Shown: positions 26,234-35,862 of the stretch, piece after piece
Layout of the letters: each line of letters starts with the position of its first letter
Position numbering within the stretch: position 1 is the first letter of the stretch
NCBI RefSeq assembly: GCF_030145145.1
Contig: NZ_JAQYWD010000021.1
Span: 1 to 64,000 of the forward strand
Source: Desulfobacula sp.
Lineage (GTDB): Bacteria; Desulfobacterota; Desulfobacteria; Desulfobacterales; Desulfobacteraceae
DNA length: 64,000 bases
Reading direction: 5' to 3'
Program-made: the position numbers and the translations under genes
The notes under the pieces: generated by a model
The model's database searches: none
What the model saw: only the letters and a program-made list of their open reading frames with translations
Told to the model about the DNA's origin: nothing

Positions 26234-28348
26234 CTAACTATTTGAATCCGGTTGTTCATTAAATAATACCACCAGAGCGTCCACAGCAATGGGCTGACCT
26301 TTGTCAATGATTAAAGGATTGATGTCGATTTCCTGAATGCCGGAATAGGCACATCCCAAATTGCCCAGGGATACAAGGATATGGGCCAGGGCATTTTTAT
26401 CCACTGGATCAAGTCCCCGATACCCGTCCAGAACAAGCTGGCATTTCAGCCGGGAAATCATATTCAAAGCATCATTCATGGTCAATGGGGCCAGGGCAAA
26501 AGCCGTGTCATTGATCGCCTCCGCAAATATCCCGCCAAGACCGCACATGATGCAGGGGCCCAATTGGGGGTCTCTCACAAATCCGGCCACCAGTTCAATT
26601 TTTCCCTGTATCTGTTTCTGGATAAGGATACTGCCACGACCCTGCATGGTTTGTTGAAGGTTTTCGATTGCCAGTTTGAGACCGTCTTCAGATACGATGC
26701 CCAGGTGCACCAGGTTTGACTCTGTCTTGTGGGCGACACCAGGAAGTATCCCCTTGGCAACCAGGGGAAACCCAAAAGTGTTTGCGATCTGCAACGCTTC
26801 ATCCAAAGAAGCGACCTGTTTTTCCTCTACAATTGGAATCCCGCACCCAGCAAGCACCTGTTTGGATAAACATTCATCCAGCTGGCCGTCTCCGGACTCC
26901 AGGATATCAAAACGGCCATCGGCAGTCGTTCTGCTGATCTCTTCCGCTTTGCCTGACGGGTCATTGACTTCATTCACCAAAGGTCGATTTAAAAGAATGC
27001 CAATACATTCCACAGCCCTCATGATTTCCCTGAATACTGGGATACCGAGACTTTGTGCTGATAATTGAAATTCATGAACGCGTTCACGTTCACCTGATAT
27101 CCAACAGATTAGCGGTTTGCCGGCCTTTTTTGCCATTTGGGCCATCATCTCAAAATCAATCTCAAGGCTAAACCCTCCCGCAAAACAATGGGTGAAAACA
27201 GCATCAACGCCTGGATCGGCACAAACAGCTTCCATGGCCTTTTGGTAGGCCTTTTTTGAACCATTAAGGATGATTCCCGGCCACATGTCCACGGGATTTG
27301 ACGGCGGCATCCATTCCGGGAAAACGGTTTTCAACTCATCCAGGGTGGTAGAATTGAGTTTGGATAATACAAGGTCGTGGCCATCCATAATATCCGCCGA
27401 AACAATCCCTGCGGCACCGGTGTAGGTAAGAACAGCCAAGCGATTCCGGCGTTTGGGTGATATTTCCGGATACAGGGCCAGGGTTTTACTATAATCGGTC
27501 AGCTGGTAGAACCCCCTGGCCTGTATAATGCCGGCCTGAGCCATGGCACCGCTTACGATGACGCCGTTGGCCGAAAGACTGGCCGTATGGCTTAATGCCG
27601 CACTTGCCCCGCTGGTCGTTTTTCCCCCATTCAGGATCACGATGGGTTTTGTGGTACCCCGGGATAATGCCATGAACCGCCGGCAGTCGGTAAATGACTC
27701 AAGATATAACCCTATGGCATTTGTATCCGGATCATCAATTAAATATGCCAAGAGGTCATTTTCGTCCACATCCATCTTGTTTCCTATGGAACAGACTTTG
27801 GAAATTCCCATGGTCCCATGGGACATGAGGTCGATAAGGAAAGCGCCTGCAAGCATGCCGCTCTGGGCAATAAGAGAAACGTTTCCCAAGGGTAGTCCTG
27901 TTTCCCAGATGCTGGTTGTTACCGTGGAAAAGACGAACCTGCGTTTCGCATCAACCAGGCCCATGCAGTTGGGCCCCCACAACCGGATTCCGGTCCTGTC
28001 GGCAATCTGTTTTGCTTCCTGCTGCAATGCTTTCCCCTGGGTTCCGATTTCCGAAAAGCCGGCCGACTGGATCATGACACCGGGGATACCTCTTTTTGCA
28101 CAGGTTTCAATCACCTGGGGTACCATGTGGGCTCCGACAAAGACAATCGCAAGGTCCACCGGGTCCGGGACATCCGCAACAGAAGGATAACAGGCAAAGC
28201 CTTCAATTTCCTCATAACGGGGGTTAACCGGATAAACCGGACCGGTATACCCTTTTTTAAGATTTGAAACAATAATATTGCCACCTTTTTCTTTACTGGT
28301 TGTGGCGCCTACAACGGCAATTCCCCTGGGCTCGAAAAAAAACTTCAT
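26234..28348 (-). CDS. ADP-forming acyl-CoA synthetase (fused alpha-beta)
   Basis: 704-residue enzyme that interconverts an acyl-CoA, ADP and phosphate with the free acid, ATP and CoA. An N-terminal CoA-binding Rossmann domain (GIAVVGATTSKEKGGNIIVSNL) is followed by succinyl-CoA-ligase-like domains with the phospho-histidine segment ALSHTASLS, and a C-terminal ATP-grasp domain (about 480-700) with FPLVAKGILPGVAHKTE. ATG 28348 is the start: AGGAG lies upstream, and it overlaps the stop of a 17-codon ORF as ATGA, implying translational coupling. Likely roles are energy-conserving acetate or aryl/fatty acid release from CoA. A two-component system is encoded 300 bp upstream on the same strand. 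Confidence 0.88.
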   Translation of the reverse strand: MKFFFEPRGIAVVGATTSKEKGGNIIVSNLKKGYTGPVYPVNPRYEEIEGFACYPSVADVPDPVDLAIVFVGAHMVPQVIETCAKRGIPGVMIQSAGFSEIGTQGKALQQEAKQIADRTGIRLWGPNCMGLVDAKRRFVFSTVTTSIWETGLPLGNVSLIAQSGMLAGAFLIDLMSHGTMGISKVCSIGNKMDVDENDLLAYLIDDPDTNAIGLYLESFTDCRRFMALSRGTTKPIVILNGGKTTSGASAALSHTASLSANGVIVSGAMAQAGIIQARGFYQLTDYSKTLALYPEISPKRRNRLAVLTYTGAAGIVSADIMDGHDLVLSKLNSTTLDELKTVFPEWMPPSNPVDMWPGIILNGSKKAYQKAMEAVCADPGVDAVFTHCFAGGFSLEIDFEMMAQMAKKAGKPLICWISGERERVHEFQLSAQSLGIPVFREIMRAVECIGILLNRPLVNEVNDPSGKAEEISRTTADGRFDILESGDGQLDECLSKQVLAGCGIPIVEEKQVASLDEALQIANTFGFPLVAKGILPGVAHKTESNLVHLGIVSEDGLKLAIENLQQTMQGRGSILIQKQIQGKIELVAGFVRDPQLGPCIMCGLGGIFAEAINDTAFALAPLTMNDALNMISRLKCQLVLDGYRGLDPVDKNALAHILVSLGNLGCAYSGIQEIDINPLIIDKGQPIAVDALVVLFNEQPDSNS

Positions 28349-28398
28349 GAACAATTCTCCTGCTCTTTAACTACGTCTCCACATCTTTCACATTTCAT
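28345..28398 (-). CDS. 17-residue CxxC micro-ORF coupled to the acyl-CoA synthetase
   Basis: A complete small ORF, MKCERCGDVVKEQENCS, with a near-perfect AAGGAGGT ribosome site placed correctly before ATG 28398. Its TGA overlaps the ATG of the acyl-CoA synthetase gene (ATGA). Three cysteines, including a CxxC, suggest metal or redox binding. It may be a leader that couples translation to cysteine or metal status, or a vestige of a zinc-ribbon N-terminus. It is unsupported beyond ribosome site, start and overlap. Confidence 0.5.
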   Translation of the reverse strand: MKCERCGDVVKEQENCS

Positions 28399-28454
28399 AA
28401 TGACCTCCTTACCACAAAAAATTTACTCCGCCTGGTGAGTGTTTTACAACTTCA

Positions 28455-28470
28455 GCAATCTTTTTTCCAT
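28455..28470 (-). promoter_or_regulatory. Possible sigma-54 promoter for the micro-ORF/acyl-CoA synthetase
   Basis: On the minus strand ATGGAAAAAAGATTGCT has -24 GG and -12 GC exactly 10 bases apart, with TGG and TTGCT matching consensus but the CACG part degraded. It would start transcription about 45 bases before the micro-ORF. A sigma-70-like alternative (TTGACA 28515-28510, TATCTG 28493-28488, 16-bp spacer) lies just upstream. Confidence 0.4.
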
Positions 28471-28647
28471 GTTTTAGTCATGCATTGCAGATAATTTTTC
28501 AAACATATTTGTCAATCCTGTCACAGCAGAAAAAAATATTCTCCCAGTCCTTCACTCTGTTTTGGTCGATCTATTTTCCACGATAAATATTTTCTCTCCT
28601 GGTTCATTTCGTTCATGGATCAGGTTCAGACATCTGTATGATGGGGG

Positions 28648-29313
28648 TTAAGGAGTATAGAGTCCTGTCTCGAACCAGATCACGGCATTTCTCACCAGTT
28701 CTCCGCCGTGTCGCAAGGAAAGCTTTTCCTTGATTCTCTCCCGGTAGGTACCCACAGTTTTAACGCTGATATTCAATTGAAGGGCAATCTCTTTTGACGG
28801 CAGCCCCTGGCCGATGTGCTGGAAAATTTCAAGTTCCCTGTCGGTCAGGCATTTTAAAGGGGATTCATGGGACCGGTCCGGCCGGCTCTGGAATTTGTTG
28901 AGCAGGGTGCTCATGACCCTGGGGCTGACATAAATATTGCCGGACATGATCTGCCGGATGGCTTTTACAACGGATTCAGAGGCTTCCTGCTTCATGATAT
29001 ACCCTTTGGCGCCTGCCTTGATGCACCGTTCGGCATGCAGGGATTCATCGTGCATGGAAAGGACAAGAGATGACATGGGGTGATACTGATGATGGATTTC
29101 TTTTACCAGTTCAATACCATTGCTCTCTTTTAAAGATAAATCCACGATAACCAGATCCGGCATCTGTTCGTTGATAATATCAAACGCACCGGTGACATCT
29201 TCTGCATCACCGCACACCACCATATCTTTTTCCTGCTCCAGGAGTTCTTTCATTCCCATCCTGAAAATGGGATGATCTTCCACGATCACAATTCGTATCT
29301 TTTTTGACATCAT
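28648..29313 (-). CDS. NarL/FixJ-type response regulator
   Basis: 221-residue DNA-binding regulator. The receiver domain (about 5-120) has the acidic pocket VEDH and phospho-acceptor Asp58 in LVIVDLSLKESNG. A LuxR-type helix-turn-helix (about 155-210) carries LTDRELEIFQHIGQGLPSKEIALQLNISVKTV. It overlaps the sensor kinase gene by four bases, so the two form a pair. It may activate the acyl-CoA synthetase gene 300 bp downstream or genes elsewhere. A degenerate copy of its receiver region lies at 10798-10905. Met2 could equally be the start. Confidence 0.93.
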   Translation of the reverse strand: MMSKKIRIVIVEDHPIFRMGMKELLEQEKDMVVCGDAEDVTGAFDIINEQMPDLVIVDLSLKESNGIELVKEIHHQYHPMSSLVLSMHDESLHAERCIKAGAKGYIMKQEASESVVKAIRQIMSGNIYVSPRVMSTLLNKFQSRPDRSHESPLKCLTDRELEIFQHIGQGLPSKEIALQLNISVKTVGTYRERIKEKLSLRHGGELVRNAVIWFETGLYTP

Positions 29314-31502
29314 TCATCCTCACTTTCAAGCACGACAAGAATGCCGCCACTTGGGGGACTGGAAATATCCAGGGCAGCCCCGATTCTGGCAGCACGATAT
29401 TTCATCAGTTTCATTCCCATGCCACTGGTTTCTTTCTGGTCAAGTATCCCGTGGCCGTCATCTTGAATCGTTAATGTGAGTTTGCCATTGTTATGGGTCA
29501 AGGTGATGGCAATGTTTTCGGCATGGGCATGCTTTACCGCATTATGCACGGCTTCATGGGCAATATAATACATGTGGGTGGCCAGGGTGTTGTCCTTGAC
29601 AGGCTGGGAAAAATCACAGGTCAGCGTGCAGGAAATATCGAACAGATCCCGGACATGGGCTGCCAGCGCTTCAAGGGATGTGCCAAGCCCGTGGTCGGAC
29701 AGGTTGATGGGGAACAATCCCCTTGAAAGCTGTCTTGTCTTGTGGATGCTGTCCAGAATCAGGGTCCTTATTCTGTCGGCATTCCGGGCTTCGGCCAGGG
29801 ACCTGGTGTCAAGTTTTTCCTTCAGGATCTTTGTCAGCACTTCGATCCCGATTAGCTGTGGACACAGGTCATCATGGAGTTCCATGGCAATCTTCTGCCG
29901 TTCTTTTTCACTGATATTGATAATCTCCCTTTCAAGCTGCCTGGATTCGGTTATGTCTTCCATGACAACCAGCAGGCAGTGTTCACCCCAGACGGTAACC
30001 GTTTCCACAGAGATCACACCGATGCGTTTTTCCCCGGCTGAATTTAAAAATTTAATCTCCAACGGTTCCAGCTGATGTTTTTCATGGATTTTTTTTAATA
30101 TTTTTCTGCCTTCAGATGGCGTGTAAAAGAACCGGAAAGACATCAGTTCTTTGCCGATCAGTTCAAACAGGCTGTATCCGGTAATTTTCAGGAAACTGTC
30201 ATTGACATTTATAATCCGTGTGTCCTTTATGGCAGCGATGAACATGCCACTGGGACTGCTTCTGAACGCCTTGGAAAACATTTCTTCGGAAAAGCGCAAG
30301 GCGCGTTCACTTTTCTTATGTTCCTGGATTTCGGACTTCAGATTTGAACTGTAACTATCGAGCTGATCCATGAACTTGTTGAAATAACGTGCCAGCTGTC
30401 CGATTTCATCTGTTGACCGTACCGGCATCCGTATGGACAAATCTTGTGAAGCCCCCCGTTCCAATTGGTTCATCAGTGTTTTTAACGGTTTGATGACCGT
30501 GCCGTTAATCCACAGGGAAGTTGCAAAAACCAGACAGATGATAATGAAGACAATGGAAAAAATGATGTTCCGGATGGTTGTGAGCGGAGCGTAGATCTCA
30601 TCCAGGTAACTGGCGGATACTACGATCCAGTCATACTCGGGAATATAATTAAAGATCACCAGTTTAGCCCTTTCAGTGGTTTCTCCCGGAGTCTTCCATG
30701 AATAAACCATTTTCCCATTTTTCCGGGTACAGATATCTCTGACAAAATAAAGGCCGTCTTTATCTGTTGCATCATAATAGTTACCGGATAGAAACGGATG
30801 GATAATCAGGTTGCCGTTGCTGTCATTGATATAGGCATACCCGGTTTTCCCGAATTTCAGGCTTGAAATGCTGTTGTGAAAGTCTGAAATTTCAATCAGC
30901 TGCTTAAACTCTTCACGATATGATGACACGGCAATAATCCAGTCCCAGGGTTCAAAATAGGTCATGTACATGGCCTTGGGTCGTTTTTGTGTGTCTTCGG
31001 GATTTTGCCAGTCATATTCAAGATACCCCTGTTTCATTTGGATCATCTGCTTTACAAAACCGTGATCCATGAAATTCTTCCCTACTACGCCGGGATTGGG
31101 GTGTTCAATGGCAATCCCGTTTGTGCTGGCACAAAAAATATACCCTGTTTTCCCAATGGTCTGGCTGAACAGGATTTTTCTGCACCAGTCTTTGGCCTGT
31201 TCCCGGGTGATGAGACCGGTCTGATAATCCCTGTATATTTGCTGAACAATCTCCCTATTTTTTTCCGCCACCGCCTGAAGGTGATTTTTAATGGACGTAT
31301 CTGCCGCAATCCTAACCATATTCAGGATGGTCATGGTTGAATTTGTCAGTTCACTTTCAATATTGGATTCAATGGTTGACCGGACCTGGAAGTATATGAC
31401 AGCCCCACCCAGCAAGGTGGACAGGATAAAGATCAGGGTATACCCCCCCAGCAATTTGGATCGAATGGGCAGGTTTCTGAAAAACAACACCGCTTTTTTC
31501 AT
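29310..31502 (-). CDS. Cache-HAMP-PAS sensor histidine kinase (HisKA_3)
   Basis: 730-residue inner-membrane kinase. Transmembrane helices at about 17-38 and 310-331 flank a large extracytoplasmic region with two similar Cache-like units: GKTGYIFC...WDWIIAVSSY (about 117-195) and GKTGYAYI...YDWIVVSASY (about 218-299). Inside the cell follow HAMP (about 332-385), PAS (about 403-520) and a NarX/DegS-type kinase core with phospho-His543 in MELHDDLCPQLIG and an ATPase domain with QDDGHG. Double Cache domains usually bind small organic acids or amino acids. It overlaps its response regulator gene by four bases. Confidence 0.92.
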   Translation of the reverse strand: MKKAVLFFRNLPIRSKLLGGYTLIFILSTLLGGAVIYFQVRSTIESNIESELTNSTMTILNMVRIAADTSIKNHLQAVAEKNREIVQQIYRDYQTGLITREQAKDWCRKILFSQTIGKTGYIFCASTNGIAIEHPNPGVVGKNFMDHGFVKQMIQMKQGYLEYDWQNPEDTQKRPKAMYMTYFEPWDWIIAVSSYREEFKQLIEISDFHNSISSLKFGKTGYAYINDSNGNLIIHPFLSGNYYDATDKDGLYFVRDICTRKNGKMVYSWKTPGETTERAKLVIFNYIPEYDWIVVSASYLDEIYAPLTTIRNIIFSIVFIIICLVFATSLWINGTVIKPLKTLMNQLERGASQDLSIRMPVRSTDEIGQLARYFNKFMDQLDSYSSNLKSEIQEHKKSERALRFSEEMFSKAFRSSPSGMFIAAIKDTRIINVNDSFLKITGYSLFELIGKELMSFRFFYTPSEGRKILKKIHEKHQLEPLEIKFLNSAGEKRIGVISVETVTVWGEHCLLVVMEDITESRQLEREIINISEKERQKIAMELHDDLCPQLIGIEVLTKILKEKLDTRSLAEARNADRIRTLILDSIHKTRQLSRGLFPINLSDHGLGTSLEALAAHVRDLFDISCTLTCDFSQPVKDNTLATHMYYIAHEAVHNAVKHAHAENIAITLTHNNGKLTLTIQDDGHGILDQKETSGMGMKLMKYRAARIGAALDISSPPSGGILVVLESEDE

Positions 31503-31565
31503 GGCATCCCTAGCCGGCAGAATTTAAACGGCATTGATGACACATCGTCAATGGTCATAGACCGT

Positions 31566-31615
31566 CCCTCCCAGGGCAAAACTATCAAGCAAAACAATAT
31601 GGTTCTGCCCTGGAC
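31566..31615 (-). terminator. Stem-loop after the thiolase gene
   Basis: CCAGGGCAAAACTAT pairs with ATGGTTCTGCCCTGG (13 of 15) in the 130-bp gap between the thiolase stop and the sensor kinase start. It has no U-tract on the minus strand, so it may be a weak terminator or an mRNA-stabilising hairpin. Confidence 0.4.
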
Positions 31616-31631
31616 AGACAGCATGAGGGGA

Positions 31632-32882
31632 CTACAGCATTTCAAGGGCGCAGGCCATGGACACACCGCCGCCCCCGCAGAGAGTGGCAAGCCCCAGGGT
31701 GTTGCCCCTTTTTTTCATGGCATGCATCAAGGTGACCATGATGCGGCTGCCCGTGGACCCCACCGGATGGCCCAGGCCAATACCGGACCCATTGACATTG
31801 GTGATGTCCCGGTTCAGGCCCAATTCTCTTTCACACCCGATATATTGTGCGGCAAAGGCCTCGTTGACCTCCACCAGTTCAAAATCGTTAATGGCCAGGC
31901 CGCTTTTGGTCAGGAGCTGTTTCACGGCCGGTACAGGGGAAAGCCCCATGAGGTCCGGAGAACAGGCCCCCATGCCCATGGCTTTGATTTTGGCAATGGG
32001 GGTCAGTCCCAGTTCCGTTGCCTTGTCCGCCGACATGATGATCATGGCCGAAGACCCGTCATTCAGACCGCTGGCATTGCCGGCCGTCACCTTTCCGGTT
32101 TTGGGAATAAATGCCGGTGGCAGGCTGGCCAGTTTTTCCATGGTAATGCCGGGCCGGAAATGTTCATCCCGATCAAAGATAAAGGGATCCTTCTTGCGCT
32201 GGGGAACGCTGATGGGGACAATCTCCTCTTTAAATGATCCATCCGTTGTTGCCCGTTCCGTATTGTTATGGCTCCGCAGGGCCACCTCATCCATTTCCTG
32301 TCTTGAAATATCCAGGAGTTGGGCAATAAATTCAGCGGTATGCCCCATGATATAGGGTTTTCCCAAAAAATAACGGGCCGGTGCCTGGGTGGTATCCAAA
32401 GGCGATTCATCGGTCAGGGGAAGCAGATGGGACCCGCAGTGAAGGGCATGGATCATGGCATCCACAAACTGCTGGTCCTGGAGGCGGCATCCCCACCTGG
32501 CGTTGGGAACCGAATAGGGCACGCCGGACATGTGCTCCACCCCCCCGGCAAGGACGACATCCGTCATGCCGGTCTGGATCATGGCAGCCCCGGAAAGAAC
32601 GGCCTCCATGCCGGAAATACAGACCCGGTTTATGGTGACAGCCGGCACCGTATCCGGAATACCCGCCATGAGGGCCCCCACCCTGGCTACATTGAGGGTG
32701 TCATGATGTTCCACGCAGCACCCGTATCTGACATCATCAATGAGACTGGGTTCAATCCCGGCTCTCTTTACGGCTTCTTTCATGGTAACGGCAGCAATGG
32801 ATGCCCCGTTCATATCTTTTAATGTTCCACCAAAGGTTCCAATGGCGGTCCTGCAGGCAGAAACAATGACAATTTCTTTCAT
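31632..32882 (-). CDS. Thiolase (acetyl-CoA C-acyltransferase)
   Basis: 416-residue thiolase that cleaves 3-oxoacyl-CoA with CoA, or condenses two acetyl-CoA. The nucleophile Cys lies in NRVCISGMEAV, the histidine in GLGHPVGSTG, and the second cysteine in CGGGGVSMA. NEAFAAQ is also present. It is third in the minus-strand beta-oxidation operon hbd - acyl-CoA dehydrogenase - thiolase, driven by the predicted sigma-54 promoter at 35713. The enoyl-CoA hydratase needed to complete the spiral is not in the window. Chain-length preference is unknown. Confidence 0.92.
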   Translation of the reverse strand: MKEIVIVSACRTAIGTFGGTLKDMNGASIAAVTMKEAVKRAGIEPSLIDDVRYGCCVEHHDTLNVARVGALMAGIPDTVPAVTINRVCISGMEAVLSGAAMIQTGMTDVVLAGGVEHMSGVPYSVPNARWGCRLQDQQFVDAMIHALHCGSHLLPLTDESPLDTTQAPARYFLGKPYIMGHTAEFIAQLLDISRQEMDEVALRSHNNTERATTDGSFKEEIVPISVPQRKKDPFIFDRDEHFRPGITMEKLASLPPAFIPKTGKVTAGNASGLNDGSSAMIIMSADKATELGLTPIAKIKAMGMGACSPDLMGLSPVPAVKQLLTKSGLAINDFELVEVNEAFAAQYIGCERELGLNRDITNVNGSGIGLGHPVGSTGSRIMVTLMHAMKKRGNTLGLATLCGGGGVSMACALEML

Positions 32883-32964
32883 GATGTTATCCTTAATCCG
32901 TTGTTGTGCCCGTCAGGGCATGGCAGTTATTATGGTTGTCTTTATTACATTTTTTCCCGGGCGT

Positions 32965-34776
32965 CTATTTTGCACCAAAGGCCGCATCCGACATCTGGTT
33001 CACAACAGCATCTCCTGACTGGATCGCCGCCATCTTTCCCCGGGTGACCGGCAGCACAGAAGTGATAAAAAACCGGGCACTGCCGATCTGACCCTCATAA
33101 AAATCCAGATCCTTCTTTTTAGGGGCGCCCCTAAGCTTTTGCGCCGCCACCACGGCCCGCCAGAGCAGCATCCATGCCATGATCGTATCGCCGGTGACGT
33201 CCATAAAAGGATGGGCCTGGGCAAAGGCATCCAGGATATCTCCAGACCCCATGGCTTCGGCAAGATGTTCAGCCACTGCTGTTAATTCGGCAAGGGTTTG
33301 GTCAAGACTTGCAGCCAGGGGGGTAAGGGCCTGACTGCCTGTGGCCGTTTGAATGGTTTTTTTAATTTCCCCCAAAAGGTCTTTAAAGGCCCGGCCATTG
33401 TTCAGCCCGAGTTTTCTGCCCAGCAGATCCATGGCCTGGATCCCGTTGGTGCCTTCATAGATCTGGGTGATCTTGCAGTCCCGGAGCAGTTGCTCCTGGG
33501 GGTATTCCCTGGTAAATCCATATCCCCCGAACACCTGGACACCCTGGCTGCACATTTCAAAGGCCCTGTCCGTAATATACCCTTTGGCTAGGGGAATGAG
33601 GACATCGATCAACCCCTGGCATCTTGTCCTTTCCGCATCATCTTTACTGACCGTTATCCTGTCTTCCAGCAGCCCGACATAAAACAGGATGCTTCGCATG
33701 CCTTCGGAATAGGATTTCATGGTCAACAGGATGCGTCGGATGTCCGGATGCTGGATAATGGGAACATCGGGGCTGTCTTTCCCGGCGGTGAGACGCTTTC
33801 CCTGGACCCGTGTCCGGGCATAGTTCAAGGCATTAATATAGGAGGTGGAGGCACAGGCAAACCCCTGCATGCCAACGTGGAGACGGGCCTCGTTCATCAT
33901 GACGAACATGGCGCTCATGCCCTTGTTCGCTTTGCCCAGCAGGGTGCCCCGGCAAAGGCCTTTGCTGCCCAGGGCCATGGAACAGGTGGGACTGCCGTGG
34001 ATGCCCATTTTTTCTTCAATACCGGTACAGGCCACATCATTTGATTCCCCCAGGCTGCCGTCCGCATGAACCCAGACTTTGGGGACCAGAAACAGAGAAA
34101 TTCCGGCAGTGCCCGGGGGGGCACCTTCAATTCTTGCCAGCACCGGGTGGATAATATTTTCCACAAGGTCATTTTCCCCGCTGGAAATAAAAATCTTGTT
34201 GCCGGTGATGGTGTAAGTCCCATCTTCATTTTTTACGGCCTTTGTGGTCAGTGCCCCCACATCCGAACCGGCTTCGGGTTCTGTCAAGAGCATGGAACCG
34301 CCCCATACACCCGTATACATTTTTTCAAGAAAAAGCTGTTTCTGCTGGTCCGTGCCAAAGCGTTCCACCAGTTTACCCGCCCCGTGGGAAAGGATATTGT
34401 GGAGCATAAAGGGGAAATTGGCCCCGTTAAAATAATTGTTGGCTGCCAGTGCCACCACGGCCGGCATGCCCTGCCCTCCCCATTGCGGGTTGTCAGACAT
34501 GGCGATCCATTCGCCCTGCCTGAACAGTTCATAAGGCTTGTGAAAAGCCGGGGGTACGCTCACTTGTCCGTTTTCAAATGTACAGCCCTGTTCATCACCT
34601 TCCTTGAGGCAGGGAAGCAATTCCTTGATGGCCAGATTCCGGGCTTCCGATACCACAAGGTCAATGGTTTTTTTGTTAAATTCTGCAAATGGTTCAAATT
34701 TGCTCAATTCTTCCACGTTTAATTGTTCGTGAAGGACAAACTCAATGTCCCTTCTGTCTGCAACCTGCTGTGCCAT
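32965..34776 (-). CDS. Acyl-CoA dehydrogenase (long, ~600-residue type)
   Basis: 603-residue FAD enzyme that oxidises acyl-CoA to 2-enoyl-CoA. It belongs to the longer bacterial class with an extra C-terminal domain, also seen in DmdC-type proteins. FAD/substrate motifs include LTEPEAGSDVGAL and ITGNKIFISSGEND. GYGFTREYPQEQLLRD and the YEGTNGIQAMDLLGRKL region with the catalytic glutamate are present. It sits between hbd (40 bp upstream) and the thiolase (82 bp downstream), so it should serve fatty-acid or 3-phenylpropionate-like degradation. No electron-transfer flavoprotein genes are nearby. Confidence 0.92.
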   Translation of the reverse strand: MAQQVADRRDIEFVLHEQLNVEELSKFEPFAEFNKKTIDLVVSEARNLAIKELLPCLKEGDEQGCTFENGQVSVPPAFHKPYELFRQGEWIAMSDNPQWGGQGMPAVVALAANNYFNGANFPFMLHNILSHGAGKLVERFGTDQQKQLFLEKMYTGVWGGSMLLTEPEAGSDVGALTTKAVKNEDGTYTITGNKIFISSGENDLVENIIHPVLARIEGAPPGTAGISLFLVPKVWVHADGSLGESNDVACTGIEEKMGIHGSPTCSMALGSKGLCRGTLLGKANKGMSAMFVMMNEARLHVGMQGFACASTSYINALNYARTRVQGKRLTAGKDSPDVPIIQHPDIRRILLTMKSYSEGMRSILFYVGLLEDRITVSKDDAERTRCQGLIDVLIPLAKGYITDRAFEMCSQGVQVFGGYGFTREYPQEQLLRDCKITQIYEGTNGIQAMDLLGRKLGLNNGRAFKDLLGEIKKTIQTATGSQALTPLAASLDQTLAELTAVAEHLAEAMGSGDILDAFAQAHPFMDVTGDTIMAWMLLWRAVVAAQKLRGAPKKKDLDFYEGQIGSARFFITSVLPVTRGKMAAIQSGDAVVNQMSDAAFGAK

Positions 34777-34816
34777 AGTACGCTCCGTTTAACCGATAAT
34801 GTTAGGGTGAAGTAAA

Positions 34817-35674
34817 TTATTTTGTATAGTCGTAAAACCCTTTTCCGCTCTTCCTGCCCAAAAAACCGGCCCGTACCATTTTCCTGAGCAATGGTGCCGG
34901 CCGGTATTTGTCCTCTCCCAGTTCTTTATGGAATCCTTCCAGGACAAAGAGAATGGTATCCAGCCCCACCAGGTCGGCCAGGGCAAGGGGACCGATGGGA
35001 TGGTTGGCCCCCAGGACCATTCCCTGGTCAATATCCTCGGCCGATGCAATGCCTTCGGCAAGGACAAAAATGGCCTCGTTGATCATGGGGCAGAGAATGC
35101 GGTTCACGGCAAACCCCGGGGCTTCCTTGACTTTAATGGGGGTTTTCTTGATGGTTTCAACAAAGGCATTGGACCGTTCAAAGGTTTCATCAGAGGTGGC
35201 AAATCCCTTGATCAATTCAACCAGCTGCATTACGGGAACGGGATTGAAAAAATGCATCCCGATCACCTTGTCTGATCGTTTGGTAACGCTTGCGATCTCC
35301 GTGATGGACAGGCTGGACGTATTGGAAGCAAAGATGGCCTCTTTATTGCAGATATTGTCCAGCTCCTGGTAGACCTGCTTTTTAATGTCCATACGTTCAA
35401 TAATGGCCTCAATGACCATGTCTGCATCCTGGGCCGCCGCGTTCAAATCCGTGAAGCCGTGAATACGGCCCATGATTTCTGTTGCGGATGCCTCGGTTAA
35501 TTTCCCTTTGGATACGGCCCGGTTAAGGTTTCCCTGGATGGTGGCCATGCCATTTTCAACCAGCCGGTCTTCCACATCCCTTATCGCGACATCAAATCCT
35601 GCCTGGGCTGCTGTCTGGGCAATGCCGGCACCCATGATACCGGCGCCCAAAACGGTTATTTTCCTGATTTCCAT
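34817..35674 (-). CDS. hbd: 3-hydroxyacyl-CoA dehydrogenase (3-hydroxybutyryl-CoA type)
   Basis: 285-residue NAD-dependent dehydrogenase that oxidises 3-hydroxyacyl-CoA. The N-terminal Rossmann motif is [20 protein letters not shown], the catalytic histidine lies in [16 protein letters not shown], and the C-terminal dimer domain is complete. Length and sequence fit the stand-alone short-chain enzymes (Hbd/PaaH). The frame continues upstream to 35725, but AAGGAG before ATG 35674 sets the start. It is the first gene of the beta-oxidation operon. A -24/-12 promoter 40-55 bp upstream and a palindromic enhancer-like site place it under the divergent sigma-54 activator. Confidence 0.92.
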   Translation of the reverse strand: MEIRKITVLGAGIMGAGIAQTAAQAGFDVAIRDVEDRLVENGMATIQGNLNRAVSKGKLTEASATEIMGRIHGFTDLNAAAQDADMVIEAIIERMDIKKQVYQELDNICNKEAIFASNTSSLSITEIASVTKRSDKVIGMHFFNPVPVMQLVELIKGFATSDETFERSNAFVETIKKTPIKVKEAPGFAVNRILCPMINEAIFVLAEGIASAEDIDQGMVLGANHPIGPLALADLVGLDTILFVLEGFHKELGEDKYRPAPLLRKMVRAGFLGRKSGKGFYDYTK

Positions 35675-35712
35675 TGATGCTCTCCTTATACTTTGTTTTA
35701 TATCAAATAATA

Positions 35713-35729
35713 AAGCATAAATCATGCCG
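35713..35729 (-). promoter_or_regulatory. Predicted sigma-54 promoter of the beta-oxidation operon
   Basis: Minus strand CGGCATGATTTATGCTT matches the TGGCACG-N4-TTGCW consensus at 10 of 13 defined positions, with -24 GG and -12 GC exactly ten bases apart. Transcription would begin near 35703, about 30 bases before the hbd start codon. The divergent gene encodes a sigma-54 activator. Confidence 0.75.
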
Positions 35730-35766
35730 TCTTAAAATTAGTTATAAAAACAGTAATTTAGAATTT

Positions 35767-35810
35767 TAGAACAATAAAAACTTTCCCATGGAAAAGATTT
35801 TACTGTTCTA
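35767..35810. promoter_or_regulatory. 44-bp palindrome, likely enhancer for the sigma-54 activator
   Basis: The outer arms TAGAACA (35767-35773) and TGTTCTA (35804-35810) extend inward through AAAA and CTTT/GGAAAAG with few mismatches, centred near 35788. That is about 85 bp upstream of the predicted start of hbd transcription, a normal enhancer distance, and about 75 bp upstream of the activator gene's own start codon. Confidence 0.65.
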
Positions 35811-35862
35811 TTTGCCGGATTTGAATTAAACTGGCCCATAGCACAGCAAATCCGGAGGCACC

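Noticed and set aside
31551-32355. Two long plus-strand frames (228 and 232 codons)
   Set aside because: Shadows of the thiolase gene caused by its GC-biased codons; no start signals.
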